Shown: piece after piece, positions 55,939 to 64,000 of the stretch
Numbering within the stretch: position 1 is the first letter of the stretch
Layout of the letters: each line of letters opens with the position of its first letter
DNA from: Actinopolyspora xinjiangensis
Lineage (GTDB): Bacteria; Actinomycetota; Actinomycetes; Mycobacteriales; Pseudonocardiaceae
DNA length: 64,000 nucleotides
Assembly: GCF_900104475.1 (NCBI RefSeq)
Contig: NZ_FNJR01000001.1
Coordinates: 523,388-587,387, forward strand
Direction of reading: 5' to 3'
Position numbers and translations under genes: made by a program
Notes under the pieces: generated by a model
Databases searched by the model: none
What the model was told of the DNA's origin: nothing
What the model saw: only the letters and a program-made list of their open reading frames with translations

Positions 55939-56511
55939 TCAACGCTGGGCGCGCCGAGGCTGGTCGCGGCGGCGCTTGCGGACACGGCCCCAGGGTTTGT
56001 ACACGGCCAGGAACACCGCGATCAACAGTCCGATCGGGGAGACGACGGGCGGGAAGATCAGTTCATCGACCTCGAAGGTGAACCGCTCCGAGGCGGCGAT
56101 CTCGCGTCCGTACTCCACGGCGGCGTTCACCGTCGGGACCAGTCCCAACGGAACCAGCAGGACGAACACGACGTTGATGACCAGCTTGACCGCGACCCAC
56201 CAGTACCGCACGAGCCCGTACTTGGTGCCCAGTCCCAGCACGAGGCCGGTTGCCAGGCACGCCAGTCCCGCCGCGAGCAGCGGCCAGATCGCGAAGAGCC
56301 CGAGGGCCTGGTAGGACACGGCGGCGGTGCGGACGTCCTGGGTGAGCAGCGCGGTGAAGACCAGCACCGCCAGCACCACGTCGATGCCGATCCAGGCACC
56401 GGCCGAGACGACGTGCAGCGCCAGGACCGCTTTCCTGGCACGCGGTCCGAGGCGTCGGCGTCGAGCCGCGGCACTGGTCAGGAAGGTGCGGGTACGAGCG
56501 AGCGTAGTCAT
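55939..56511 (-). CDS. Four-TM membrane protein (DUF2269-like)
   Basis: A 190-residue membrane protein with about four helices. It opens with a basic leader, then LHVVSAGAWIGIDVVLAVLV, a pattern of the DUF2269 or related predicted integral membrane families. The C-terminal helix ends in a basic tail (KPWGRVRKRRRDQPRRAQR). The ATG at 56511 has GAGGAGGG upstream and decides the start. It is divergent from a MarR regulator across a 200-base gap that likely holds their operator. Function unknown. Confidence 0.75.
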   Translation of the reverse strand: MTTLARTRTFLTSAAARRRRLGPRARKAVLALHVVSAGAWIGIDVVLAVLVFTALLTQDVRTAAVSYQALGLFAIWPLLAAGLACLATGLVLGLGTKYGLVRYWWVAVKLVINVVFVLLVPLGLVPTVNAAVEYGREIAASERFTFEVDELIFPPVVSPIGLLIAVFLAVYKPWGRVRKRRRDQPRRAQR

Positions 56512-56712
56512 GACGCCCTCCTCGCGGAGGTTTCCGGCCACCGGGCTCCGTGTCCGATCCCATCGGTGCCGTACCGCCCGCGTCGACTGGGTAACGCTGT
56601 CCGGCGACCGGACCCGGTCGTCCGCCGGTGGAAGTTCTACACGACCAAAGATAGGCACCTAACCATTAGGAGCCAAATGATTCTAGGGCTAAGAACGGGA
56701 TACGATGTGCCC

Positions 56713-57180
56713 ATGCCCGTACCACCTTCCGGTCCTCCGCTCGGTCTGCAGCTGGCCGAGACCGCCCGGACCGTCAGCCGCGCCTTCGACGAGGCCCTGA
56801 GCACCGTGGGTGGTTCCCGCCCGGCCTGGCAGATCCTGATGGCGCTGAAGAACCGGCCGACCGCCAACCAACGCGAACTCGCGACCGCCGTAGGGATCCG
56901 AGGCGCGACCCTGACGCACCACCTCGACGCCATGGAGTCCGACGGATTGCTCACCCGACGCCGTGACCCCAACAACCGACGGGTTCACCTGGTCGAGCTG
57001 ACCGAGCGCGGCGAGCGCTCCTTCCACACCATGCGCGAGGCCGCGGTCGCGTTCGACCAGCGCCTCCGCCGCGGACTACCCCCCGAGGAGATCGAACGGC
57101 TCAGCGAACTGCTCGCCCGACTGCGGGACAACGTCACTGACGAGGAGGACGGCACCGACCACTCGACGAACCGCCACTGA
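56713..57180 (+). CDS. MarR-family transcriptional regulator
   Basis: A 155-residue winged-helix protein. The HTH lies at NQRELATAVGIRGATLTHHL and the wing at DGLLTRRRDPNNRRVHLVELT, both characteristic. The start at 56713 follows GGGATACGATGTGCCC with only a weak ribosome binding site. An in-frame ATG is the first plausible start. Between it and the divergent membrane protein is an AT-rich stretch (56638-56700) with CTAACCATTAGG-like inverted halves, a candidate operator. Likely controls the divergent gene. Confidence 0.9.
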   Translation: MPVPPSGPPLGLQLAETARTVSRAFDEALSTVGGSRPAWQILMALKNRPTANQRELATAVGIRGATLTHHLDAMESDGLLTRRRDPNNRRVHLVELTERGERSFHTMREAAVAFDQRLRRGLPPEEIERLSELLARLRDNVTDEEDGTDHSTNRH

Positions 57181-57330
57181 GGGCCGATCCCCCGAACGGC
57201 GCCCCTCGGCCCGACCAACCACGAACCGTAGGGGTGAAGGCCGCCGCGCGCTTACCTCTCGCGATTCCACCGCCACTCAGCTCGGTTTCGCTACTCCGAA
57301 AGGCCCAGTTACGAGTCGTATGGTTGGGGT

Positions 57331-57639
57331 ATGGCAGTCGTGAAGATCAACGCTATCGAGGTCCCCGAGGGCAAGGGCGAGGAACTGGAGCGCCGGTTCG
57401 CGCAGCGCCACGGCGCGGTGGACGGGACTCCGGGTTTCCTCGGTTTCGAGCTGCTGCGCCCGGTCAAGGGCGACAACCGCTACTTCGTCTACACCAAGTG
57501 GGAGTCCGAGGAGGCGTTCCGCGCCTGGGCGGAGGGGCCGGCCAAGGAGGCGCACGAGGCCGAGAGCCAGGATCCCGTCTCCACCGGCGCGACCCTGCTG
57601 GAGTTCGAGCTGGTCACCGAATCCCACCCCGAGCGGTGA
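57331..57639 (+). CDS. mhuD: Heme-degrading monooxygenase MhuD
   Basis: A 102-residue ferredoxin-fold (ABM/IsdG) protein. The MhuD active-site residues fall at exactly the mycobacterial positions: Asn7, Trp66 and His75. The segment VVKINAIEVPEGKG and TPGFLGFELLRPVKG are near-identical to what I recall of M. tuberculosis MhuD (Rv3592), which opens heme without releasing carbon monoxide. It acts as a cytosolic dimer and frees iron from heme. Its place a few genes after mutY also matches mycobacteria. ATG start; ribosome binding site weak. Confidence 0.93.
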   Translation: MAVVKINAIEVPEGKGEELERRFAQRHGAVDGTPGFLGFELLRPVKGDNRYFVYTKWESEEAFRAWAEGPAKEAHEAESQDPVSTGATLLEFELVTESHPER

Positions 57640-57697
57640 GCGTGCCGAAGCACCCTTCGGCGATCGTGCCGGCTGAGCGGCGGGGAGCCCTCGAGCG

Positions 57698-57776
57698 GTG
57701 AGTCGGACGCATCGCCGAGACCTGGCCGCTCGCCGCGTAGGTCGCTACTCACCAACCGCCCCGGCGCCGCAGCTCA
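57698..57776 (+). repeat. Dispersed stem-loop repeat, family B, copy 3 (degenerate)
   Basis: GTGAGTCGGACGCATCGCCG and GCTCGCCGCGTAGGTCGCTA match copies 1 and 4, but the 3' half is shortened (CAACCGCCCCGGCGCCGCAGCTCAC) and the outer stem is weaker. It lies 60 bases before copy 4. Confidence 0.65.
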
Positions 57777-57829
57777 CGGACCTCTTCGGCGCGCGAGCGC
57801 CGAACCACCACCCTCGCCACCGGAACCGC

Positions 57830-57975
57830 CCGTCGGGAAAGGATCATGCGAGTCGCAGCGCATGGAACCCCGGTGCGTGAGGCGGATGCATTGCGAGGCA
57901 GGGCCGCTCGCCGCGTAGGTCGCTACTCAAGAGCCGGCCCAACGCGGCAAGGCGCCGCCTCACGCACCGGCTACC
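57830..57975 (+). repeat. Dispersed stem-loop repeat, family B, copy 4
   Basis: The most regular copy. Arms CCGGTGCGTGAGGCGG (57870-57885) and CCGCCTCACGCACCGG (57955-57970) pair perfectly over 16 bases. Inside are TGCATTGCGAGGC, the core GCTCGCCGCGTAGGTCGCTA and CCGGCCCAACGCGGCAAGGCG. It ends just before the stop of the convergent hydrolase gene, a plausible terminator position. Confidence 0.8.
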
Positions 57976-58000
57976 CGGCCATCCTGCCGAGCGGCCCCAC

Positions 58001-59032
58001 TCAGGACGGGACCGTGAGGTGGGCGAACACGGCCCGATGATCGGTCCCGCTCACCTCGAAGGTGCGGTAGTCGCGCACGGCGGTGTCACCGCTGACCAAC
58101 ACGTGATCGAGCGTGACCGGTGGCGCCCAGGGGCGCCCCAGCTCCGGCCAGGTCGGGGCGAGGCCCTCACCGGTCAGCTCGGCGGCGTCCGAGTAGCCGC
58201 GCCCCAACAGCTTTCGCAGCGGTGTGTGGTCCAGCGTCGCGTTGAAGTCCCCCGCCAGTATTCGCGCGGGCTCCTCCCGACCGGTGGTCGGCGCGGGCAG
58301 TGAGGTTATCTCGTGCTTCCACCGGGTCGTGGTGTCTCCGCCGACCGGCACCACCGGATGTGCCGCGACGTACTGCACGTCCCGCTCGCCGGGCAGGTCG
58401 ATCAGTGCGGAAGGCTGCCGCATGGTGGTTCCCGAAGCGAGTGAGAGCTCACGCAACGGGTAACGCGAGACGATCCCCGAACCGTCACCGTCGGTCTCCG
58501 GAGTGAGCACGCGGTACGGCAGCGTCTCGAACAAGCCGGCCCCGCGCAGCTCGTCCACCATCCCGGAGTTCAACTCCGGCATGCTCAGCACGTCCACGTC
58601 GTTCTCGCGCACCAGCCGAACCAGTTGACTCGCGTCGGCCTCGCCGAAGTACACGTTCGCGCTCAGCACGTTCAGGGAGCGCCCCTGGACGTCAGTGGAA
58701 TCGTCGGCGATCACACGGGGCGCCACGCTGACGGCGAGCACGGCGGTGACCATCGCCACCACCAGGGCGGTCAACCACCGTCGCAACGACAGCGCCAGGA
58801 GCAGCAGCACCCCACCGCCCGCCGTGACGTAGGGAGTCAACGCGATCAGCGCGGAGGAGATCTGCCCCCGCTCCAGCCCGGCGAACTTCCCCAGCGCCAC
58901 CCCGCCGACGAACGCGACGAGCAGCAACAACAGCAGAGTTACGACAGGGCCACCGGGAGCGCGGCGGCGAGCGCGGCCGGGGCCACCCTCTTCCGTCACC
59001 GTTTCGTCCCCGACGGGATCACCAGTGCTCAT
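58001..59032 (-). CDS. Membrane-anchored endonuclease/exonuclease/phosphatase-family protein
   Basis: A protein of about 343 residues with three N-terminal helices (about 30-110) and an outer EEP domain. Conserved EEP marks are LNVLSANVYFGEAD, the metal-site Glu in VLSMPELNSG, ILAGDFNATLDH and the final SGTDHRAVFAHL with the catalytic His. Related membrane-tethered EEP proteins are common in actinobacteria; substrates may be phosphoesters or phospholipids rather than DNA, which is unknown here. Start taken at the ATG before STGDP (59032), with another ATG at 59053. Confidence 0.85.
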   Translation of the reverse strand: MSTGDPVGDETVTEEGGPGRARRRAPGGPVVTLLLLLLVAFVGGVALGKFAGLERGQISSALIALTPYVTAGGGVLLLLALSLRRWLTALVVAMVTAVLAVSVAPRVIADDSTDVQGRSLNVLSANVYFGEADASQLVRLVRENDVDVLSMPELNSGMVDELRGAGLFETLPYRVLTPETDGDGSGIVSRYPLRELSLASGTTMRQPSALIDLPGERDVQYVAAHPVVPVGGDTTTRWKHEITSLPAPTTGREEPARILAGDFNATLDHTPLRKLLGRGYSDAAELTGEGLAPTWPELGRPWAPPVTLDHVLVSGDTAVRDYRTFEVSGTDHRAVFAHLTVPS

Positions 59033-59183
59033 GTCCGCCGCCTCACGCCCCATACCGCCACACCTACCGGAAAACCCCCGACAGTGACTGGACCTGTGTC
59101 TCACCTCACCGAGGATGTGAGCCGATTGTGCGCCTTCTGTCAGAGCTTCGGTTCATGCTGGGGTGTCGGGAAAAGGAGGTCGC

Positions 59184-60164
59184 ATGACACTTGCGGTCCA
59201 GGCCGAGGGCCTGGTCAAACGATTCGGAACGACCAAGGCGCTGGACGGGGTGGACCTGGCCGCACCGGCCGGTTCGATCCTGGGGGTACTGGGACCCAAC
59301 GGCGCGGGAAAGACGACCAGCGTCCGAATCCTCGCCACCCTGCTCAAGCCGGACGCCGGTAACGCCACTGTGGCCGGGCACGACGTGCTGCGGGATCCGG
59401 TCGGAGTACGCGGCAAGATCGGACTGACCGGTCAGTACGCCTCGGTGGACGAGGAACTCACCGGCACCGAGAACCTGGTGCTGATCGGTCGTTTACTGGA
59501 GATGTCACGTTCGAGCGCCAAAGCACGGGCGAAGGAACTGCTGGAGCGCTTCGGACTCACCGACGCGGGCAACCGGGCGATCAAGACCTACTCGGGTGGG
59601 ATGCGCAGGCGGCTGGACCTGGCGGCGAGCCTGGTCGGCCGTCCGGAGGTGCTGTACCTGGACGAGCCGACGACCGGCCTGGACCCGCGCAGCCGCAACC
59701 AGGTCTGGGACATGGTCGGCGCGCTGACCTCCGAGGGCGTGACGGTACTGCTGACCACCCAATACCTGGAGGAAGCCGACCAGCTGGCCGACCGCATCAG
59801 CGTGATCGACCACGGCAGGGTCGTGGCGGAGGGGCGTGCGGACGAGCTGAAACGCCACAGCGGGAGCCAGACCCTGCAGGTACGGCTGAGCGACCCGGAC
59901 GACGTCACCGCCACCGAGACCATCCTGCGGGAACTCACCGAACGGTCCCCCACCGCGAACCACGAGACGGGACTGCTCACCACACCCGCCGAAGATCCGG
60001 TGCTGATGTCGGCACTGGTGCGCAGGCTGGACGAGGCCGGGATCGTCGCGGACGAGCTGTCGCTGCGACTGCCCAGCCTCGACGAGGCGTTCCTTTCCAT
60101 CACCGGGAAACCGGCCGGTGGCGAGGACTCGACGCCGGAGAGCGGAGAGGAGAGTACGGCATGA
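59184..60164 (+). CDS. ABC exporter ATPase, DrrA type
   Basis: A 326-residue ATPase of the daunorubicin-resistance DrrA family. Walker A GPNGAGKTT, the family-typical GLTGQYASVDEELTG, signature YSGGMRRRLDLA, Walker B VLYLDEPTTGLDPR and H-region LLTTQYLEEADQLA are all present. The C-terminal region from about 215 is the DrrA regulatory domain. The ATG has AAAGGAGG six bases upstream. Overlaps the next gene by 4 bases (ATGA). The drug or lipid exported is unknown. Confidence 0.92.
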   Translation: MTLAVQAEGLVKRFGTTKALDGVDLAAPAGSILGVLGPNGAGKTTSVRILATLLKPDAGNATVAGHDVLRDPVGVRGKIGLTGQYASVDEELTGTENLVLIGRLLEMSRSSAKARAKELLERFGLTDAGNRAIKTYSGGMRRRLDLAASLVGRPEVLYLDEPTTGLDPRSRNQVWDMVGALTSEGVTVLLTTQYLEEADQLADRISVIDHGRVVAEGRADELKRHSGSQTLQVRLSDPDDVTATETILRELTERSPTANHETGLLTTPAEDPVLMSALVRRLDEAGIVADELSLRLPSLDEAFLSITGKPAGGEDSTPESGEESTA

Positions 60165-60991
60165 GCACGACGACGGTCGAGCGGCCCGAGCAGGCCGATC
60201 AGCGGTCACCAGGCGCGACGCGGCGTATCGGGCCGCTGCGCACGCTCCAGCACGGCCTGACGCTGGCCGGGCGCAGCGTCCTCAAGATCCGCAAGTCACC
60301 GGAAGGGCTGCTGGACGTCACCCTCCAGCCCATCCTGTTCCTGGCGATGTTCGTCTACCTGCTGGGTGGGGCCATCGCGGGCGACACCGGGGAGTACCTG
60401 CAACGAACCCTGCCGGGTGTCATGGCCATGAACATGGTCTTCGGCAGCCTCGGCACCGGCATGCAGCTCAACAACGACATCACCAAGGGGGTGTTCGACC
60501 GGTTCCGGAGCCTGCCGGTGGCGCGATCGGCACCGTTGATCGGGGCGGTGCTGGGGGACGTGGTCCGCTACGTGGTCTCCATCGCGGTGCTGCTGGTCGT
60601 GGCCACGCTGATGGGCTTCCGCATCGAGACCAATGTGGTCTCAGCGGCGGCGGCGATCGTGCTGGTGATCGGATTCGCGCTGTGCGTGTGCTGGATCTCG
60701 GTGATGCTGGGGATGCTGGTCAAAAGCCAGCAGGCACTGCCCGGCGTGGCGATGTCGTTCATGTTCCCACTGACCATGGGCAGCAACGTGTTCGCACCGA
60801 CCGAGACCATGCCGGGATGGCTGCAGGCCTGGGTGAGCGTGAACCCGGTGAGCAAGCTGGCCGACACCGCCAGGGGACTGATGATCGGCGGACCGGTGGC
60901 CGGGCCGCTGTCGGCGACGCTGGTCTGGATGGTCACGCTGGTGGTGGTGTTCTTCCCGCTCGCGCTGGGGGCCTACCGCCGCAGGGTTTGA
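60161..60991 (+). CDS. ABC-2 type permease, DrrB type
   Basis: A 276-residue permease with six helices. The ABC-2 features LDVTLQPILFLAMFVYLLGG, NDITKGVFDRFRSLPVARSA and the late MFPLTMGSNVFAPTETMPGW match DrrB. Forms one exporter with the ATPase gene whose stop it overlaps. No regulator adjoins. The following 273-base gap (60992-61264) shows no gene or strong hairpin. Confidence 0.92.
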   Translation: MSTTTVERPEQADQRSPGATRRIGPLRTLQHGLTLAGRSVLKIRKSPEGLLDVTLQPILFLAMFVYLLGGAIAGDTGEYLQRTLPGVMAMNMVFGSLGTGMQLNNDITKGVFDRFRSLPVARSAPLIGAVLGDVVRYVVSIAVLLVVATLMGFRIETNVVSAAAAIVLVIGFALCVCWISVMLGMLVKSQQALPGVAMSFMFPLTMGSNVFAPTETMPGWLQAWVSVNPVSKLADTARGLMIGGPVAGPLSATLVWMVTLVVVFFPLALGAYRRRV

Positions 60992-61264
60992 CGGTAGGGG
61001 CGTCCCGCTGCCTGCGGTGAGTTCGCGCGAAGCGGCCGAACGGCAGTCGGGACGACTTCTCCGTTCTTTGCGCTACCGGCAAATAATTTTGTCCTCGTGC
61101 CGTCGGTGAGGGCAACTTGGTGTCGGAGGTGACCCCGGAGCCGCGAAGACTCCGGAACGCGGATACGCGGCGGTTACCACCATGACCGGACGCTGCCGCC
61201 CCTAAAGAGGGCCACCGGCGGTGCGGTCACCGAGCACCGAACGCCACGACCGAGGGCAAGGACG

Positions 61265-61870
61265 ATGGGCGAACAGTTCTGGGAAGACAAGTACAGCGGC
61301 ACCGAACAGCTCTTCAGTGGCAACGTGAACGGAGTGCTCGCCACCGAGGCGGCCGAACTGTCCCCCGGCCAGGCACTCGAAGTGGGATGTGGTGAGGGCG
61401 CCGACGCGCGCTGGTTGGCCCGACGCGGCTGGCGGGTCACCGCCATCGACATCTCGCGCACCGCACTGCGACGCGCCGCCGATGCCACGGACCCGGACCT
61501 CGCCGACCGCATCTCCTGGCAGCACGACGACCCGACCGGCACTCCGCCCCCGGTGGGGGCGTTCGACCTGGTGTCGGTGCAGTACTTCCCGCTGGAACGG
61601 CAACCCGACCACGAAGCGCTGCGTGGGCTGCTGGCCGCCGTGGCACCCGGCGGCACGCTGCTCTGCGGCAGCCACGACATGTCCGAGCTGCCCCCGGATC
61701 ACGAGCACGGCTTCGATCCGGGGGACTACTACCAACCCGCCGACATCGCCGAACTGCTCGGCGCCGACTGGATCGTGCAGGTCAACGAAACCCGACCACG
61801 AACCGTTCCTCCGCCCGAAGGCACAGCGCACACCCACGACACCGTGCTGCGGGCACGCCGCCTGCGATGA
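61265..61870 (+). CDS. SAM-dependent methyltransferase (TPMT/TehB-like)
   Basis: A 201-residue class I methyltransferase. It opens with GEQFWEDKYSGTEQLFSG, a pattern seen in the SAM-methyltransferase group with thiopurine-MT and TehB relatives. Motif I is LEVGCGEGADARWLARRGW, the acidic loop is VTAIDISRTALRRA, and the later DLVSVQYFPLER fits. Such enzymes often detoxify small electrophiles or metalloids; the substrate here is not known. ATG start after AAGGACG. It is convergent with the DASS transporter gene. Confidence 0.87.
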   Translation: MGEQFWEDKYSGTEQLFSGNVNGVLATEAAELSPGQALEVGCGEGADARWLARRGWRVTAIDISRTALRRAADATDPDLADRISWQHDDPTGTPPPVGAFDLVSVQYFPLERQPDHEALRGLLAAVAPGGTLLCGSHDMSELPPDHEHGFDPGDYYQPADIAELLGADWIVQVNETRPRTVPPPEGTAHTHDTVLRARRLR

Positions 61871-61959
61871 CCGCGCTCGGTCCGAACGGGCGACGATTCC
61901 CCGCGAGATCGCCGCGTGAGGGCCTGTTCGCGGAATCCGCCCGACCCCGTGAGCAGGGG

Positions 61960-63531
61960 TCAGCCCAGGGCGATTCCCAACGCCCAGTTGCCGAGCCCGT
62001 ACAACGCGATCGGGATCAGCACTGTCGCGGTGAGGTTCAACCACCAGCCCGCCTTGACCATCCGCGGGATGGTCACGTAACCGGACCCGAACACGATGGC
62101 GTTCGGCGGGGTCGCCACCGGGAGCATGAACGCACAGCTCGCCGCCACCGTCGCGGGCACCACGAGCAGCAGCGGATCCATATCGAGTCCGAGCGCCACC
62201 CCTGCCAGGATCGGCAGGAAGGTCGCCGCTGTCGCGGTGTTGCTGGTCATCTCGGTCAAAAAGATCACTGCGGCCACGGTGACCAGAACCAACAGGATCG
62301 TGGGGATCCAGCCGAGCGCGCCGACCCGGTTGCCGATGAAAGCGTCGAGCCCGCTGGAACCGACAGCGTCAGCCAGTGAGAGCCCACCCCCGAACAGCAG
62401 CAGCACCCCCCACGGCAGCTTCAGCGCCGAGCTCCAGTCCAGTGTGAACACTCCCCGTCGCGCGTCCACCGGAACGGCGAACAGCACCAGTGAGGCGAAG
62501 ATCGCGATCCCCGCATCGGAAAGCCCCAGTCCGGGCAACAGGCTCGTCAACGGCTCGCGCAAAATCCACAGCAGGGCGGTCAGGACGAACACCACGAGCA
62601 CGACCCGCTCGCCCCGGTTCATCGGCCCGAGCTTCGCGAGCTCGTTCCGGAAGAGCTCGCGGCCGCCCGGAATGTCGGTGATGGTGGTCGGATAGACCAC
62701 TCTGGTCAGCAGCGACCAGGCAACGAACAGCAGCACCGCGGCCAACGGCAGACCGAAGACCATCCACTGCCCGAACCCGATCCGGATATCGTAGGTCTCG
62801 GACAGGAAACCCGCCATGAACAGGTTGGGCGGAGTACCGATCAGTGTCGCCAACGAACCGATACTGGCCGCGTAGGCGATCGCCAGCATCAGGCAGGTGG
62901 CGAACCTCCCCTCTCCGCCATCCCCGGGCTCGTTCATCGCGCGCCGCACGGTCTCGCCGGTGGAGTCACCGCGCAGCTGCTCGAACACCAGAGTCAGCAC
63001 GGACATACCGATCGGGAGCATGACGACGGTGGTCGCCGTGTTGCTGACCCACATCGACAGAAAAGCGGTGGCGAGCATGAAACCGCCGACCACCCGCACC
63101 GGTCGGGTACCGACCGCCAGCACGGTCCGCAGCGCGATCCTGCGGTGCAGGCCCCAGCGCTGCATTCCCAGCGCCAGCATGAAACCGCCCATGAACAGGA
63201 AGACGATGTCGTTGGCGTAGGGGGTGGTCGCCGCTTCGACGTCTCCCACCCCCAGGAGCGGGAACAACGCGATCGGCAGCAGCGCGGTCGCCGCCAGTGG
63301 CAGTGCCTCGGTGACCCACCAGACCGCCATCAACAGCCCGACCGAGGCGACGGCACGCGCGGGGTCGGTGACTCCGTTCTCCCCACCGGGAAGTGCGAAG
63401 TAGACAGCGACCGCCAGCAGCGGTCCCAGGAAGCGTCCGATCCAGGCACGCCGCGAAACCCTCGTCGGTTCGGTGGTCTCTCCCACCTCCGGGGTGGCCG
63501 TGGGGCCACCCTCCCGACCGTCCTGATCCAT
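61960..63531 (-). CDS. DASS-family sodium/dicarboxylate symporter
   Basis: A 523-residue SLC13/DASS carrier with about eleven helices. Both SNT sodium-and-substrate motifs are intact: WVSNTATTVVMLPIG and TEMTSNTATAATFLP. Substrate is likely succinate, malate or another divalent anion, taken up with sodium. That would suit a halophile but is not proof of one. The ATG at 63531 precedes a 30-residue charged leader; the open frame upstream is Pro/His-rich and belongs to the rRNA trailer region. Confidence 0.9.
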   Translation of the reverse strand: MDQDGREGGPTATPEVGETTEPTRVSRRAWIGRFLGPLLAVAVYFALPGGENGVTDPARAVASVGLLMAVWWVTEALPLAATALLPIALFPLLGVGDVEAATTPYANDIVFLFMGGFMLALGMQRWGLHRRIALRTVLAVGTRPVRVVGGFMLATAFLSMWVSNTATTVVMLPIGMSVLTLVFEQLRGDSTGETVRRAMNEPGDGGEGRFATCLMLAIAYAASIGSLATLIGTPPNLFMAGFLSETYDIRIGFGQWMVFGLPLAAVLLFVAWSLLTRVVYPTTITDIPGGRELFRNELAKLGPMNRGERVVLVVFVLTALLWILREPLTSLLPGLGLSDAGIAIFASLVLFAVPVDARRGVFTLDWSSALKLPWGVLLLFGGGLSLADAVGSSGLDAFIGNRVGALGWIPTILLVLVTVAAVIFLTEMTSNTATAATFLPILAGVALGLDMDPLLLVVPATVAASCAFMLPVATPPNAIVFGSGYVTIPRMVKAGWWLNLTATVLIPIALYGLGNWALGIALG

Positions 63532-63717
63532 CAACCCCGCCAATTCACGCGAAAACGGCCCGCACCGCGCGGCGCGCGGAAAGAGGTTAGTGAAAGCGAC
63601 GTTAGTCGGGATTCGGGCACGGCAAAAGAGAGGTCCGTGGCCCGGAACCGCGCGAGGTTCGTGTCGGTTGTGTGGGTGGTGTCGTGGGTGGCGCCCCCCG
63701 GGTGGTGGTATGAGTGC

Positions 63718-63746
63718 GGCCCCACCCCCGGGGTGGGGGTGGGGCC
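63718..63746 (-). terminator. rRNA operon terminator hairpin
   Basis: GGCCCCACCCCC (63718-63729) and GGGGGTGGGGCC (63735-63746) pair perfectly over 12 bases with a 5-base loop, just past the 3' end of the minus-strand 5S gene. There is no T-tract. The rest of 63532-63759 shows no gene. Confidence 0.65.
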
Positions 63747-63759
63747 GGTGGGGGGTTGG

Positions 63760-63877
63760 GTCGGCGGTGTCCGTGTCTCCCACACCCGTGGGGGTGCAGT
63801 ACCTGGGGCGCTGGAGGGCTTAGCTGCCGGGTTCGGGATGGGGTCCGGGCGTGTCTCCTCCGCTGTGGCCACCGACC
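63760..63877 (-). rRNA. 5S ribosomal RNA
   Basis: Minus strand, about 118 bases. It starts GTCGGTGGCCACAGCGGAGG, has the conserved CCCGAACCCGGCAGCTAAGC loop region and ends GGACACCGCCGAC, so both ends pair in helix I. This is the 3' end of an rRNA operon whose 23S gene should lie beyond the right edge. The 63878-64000 stretch looks like 23S-5S spacer rather than 23S. Ends are accurate to a few bases. Confidence 0.93.
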
Positions 63878-64000
63878 CAAGTGTTGGGGGCTGTGTGCCA
63901 GCCGGTTGTGTTCAATTGGGGTGATGGGGGGTGGTGGTTGGGTGGGAGCCGTATAGTGGTGGCGAGGGTGTGCTGCTGTGGGGTGCGGGGGGTGTCGTCG

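Noticed and set aside
63532..63783. Extension of the DASS symporter to 63783
   Set aside because: The extension is Pro/His-rich, overlaps the rRNA terminator and 5S 3' end; the ATG at 63531 gives a normal N-terminus.
63878..64000. 3' end of a 23S rRNA gene
   Set aside because: I could not match the sequence to the conserved 23S end; it looks like spacer, so 23S is expected just outside the window.

Overview
This is a high-GC actinobacterial chromosome segment, most likely from Pseudonocardiales (an Actinopolyspora- or Saccharopolyspora-like genome). The inference rests on the strong GC bias at third codon positions, frequent GTG and TTG starts behind G-rich ribosome binding sites, and a block from about 42 to 57.6 kb (rlmB, cysS, ispF, ispD, carD, an lpqE-like gene, radA, a beta carbonic anhydrase, mutY, mhuD). 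As I recall it, M. tuberculosis has the same genes in the same order. Species cannot be decided from the window.

Layout. 0-10.7 kb: metabolic and small genes, including an esterase plus Baeyer-Villiger monooxygenase pair, a PLP dehydratase, two GNATs, a quinone oxidoreductase with a clean palindromic operator, pirin and a VOC protein. 10.8-17.5 kb: an accessory-looking stretch ending at a tRNA-Thr(TGT). It holds an Fe-S PD-(D/E)XK nuclease coupled to an SF1 helicase, a HIT protein and several genes broken by single-base frameshifts. 18-24.2 kb: a ThrE exporter, then OtsA and an OtsB-GH15 fusion (trehalose synthesis and possible breakdown). 24.4-28.8 kb: a five-gene membrane cassette (DUF4178, DUF4247, acidic membrane protein, DUF350, membrane-fused spermidine synthase). 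28.9-36.9 kb: MarR/FUSC pair, LacI regulator, an orphan MsiK-type ATPase with a DasR-like site, and a Zur-box-preceded znuACB operon. 37.1-41.8 kb: AlgX-like and MBOAT/AlgI-like polysaccharide O-acetylation genes flanking a small secreted protein. 42-51.9 kb: the conserved housekeeping block, with disA missing from its usual place after radA. 52-63.5 kb: methyltransferases, an ABC ATPase/YhgE-Pip pair, a MarR/DUF2269-like pair, mhuD, an EEP hydrolase, a DrrAB-type exporter and a DASS symporter. The window ends in a 5S rRNA on the minus strand, the 3' end of an rRNA operon.

Two families of dispersed intergenic stem-loop repeats (A and B below) are the most distinctive non-coding feature. At least four copies of each lie between genes, and their arms change in compensatory ways. 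They do not look like insertion sequences, since no transposase is present. No CRISPR array, prophage or biosynthetic gene cluster was seen.

The best candidates for something little described are the nuclease-helicase pair (10.8-15.1 kb), the DUF4178/DUF350/aminopropyltransferase cassette (24.4-28.8 kb) and the two repeat families. Several single-base frameshifts at short G or C runs may be sequencing errors rather than biology, and coding calls there should be read with that in mind.
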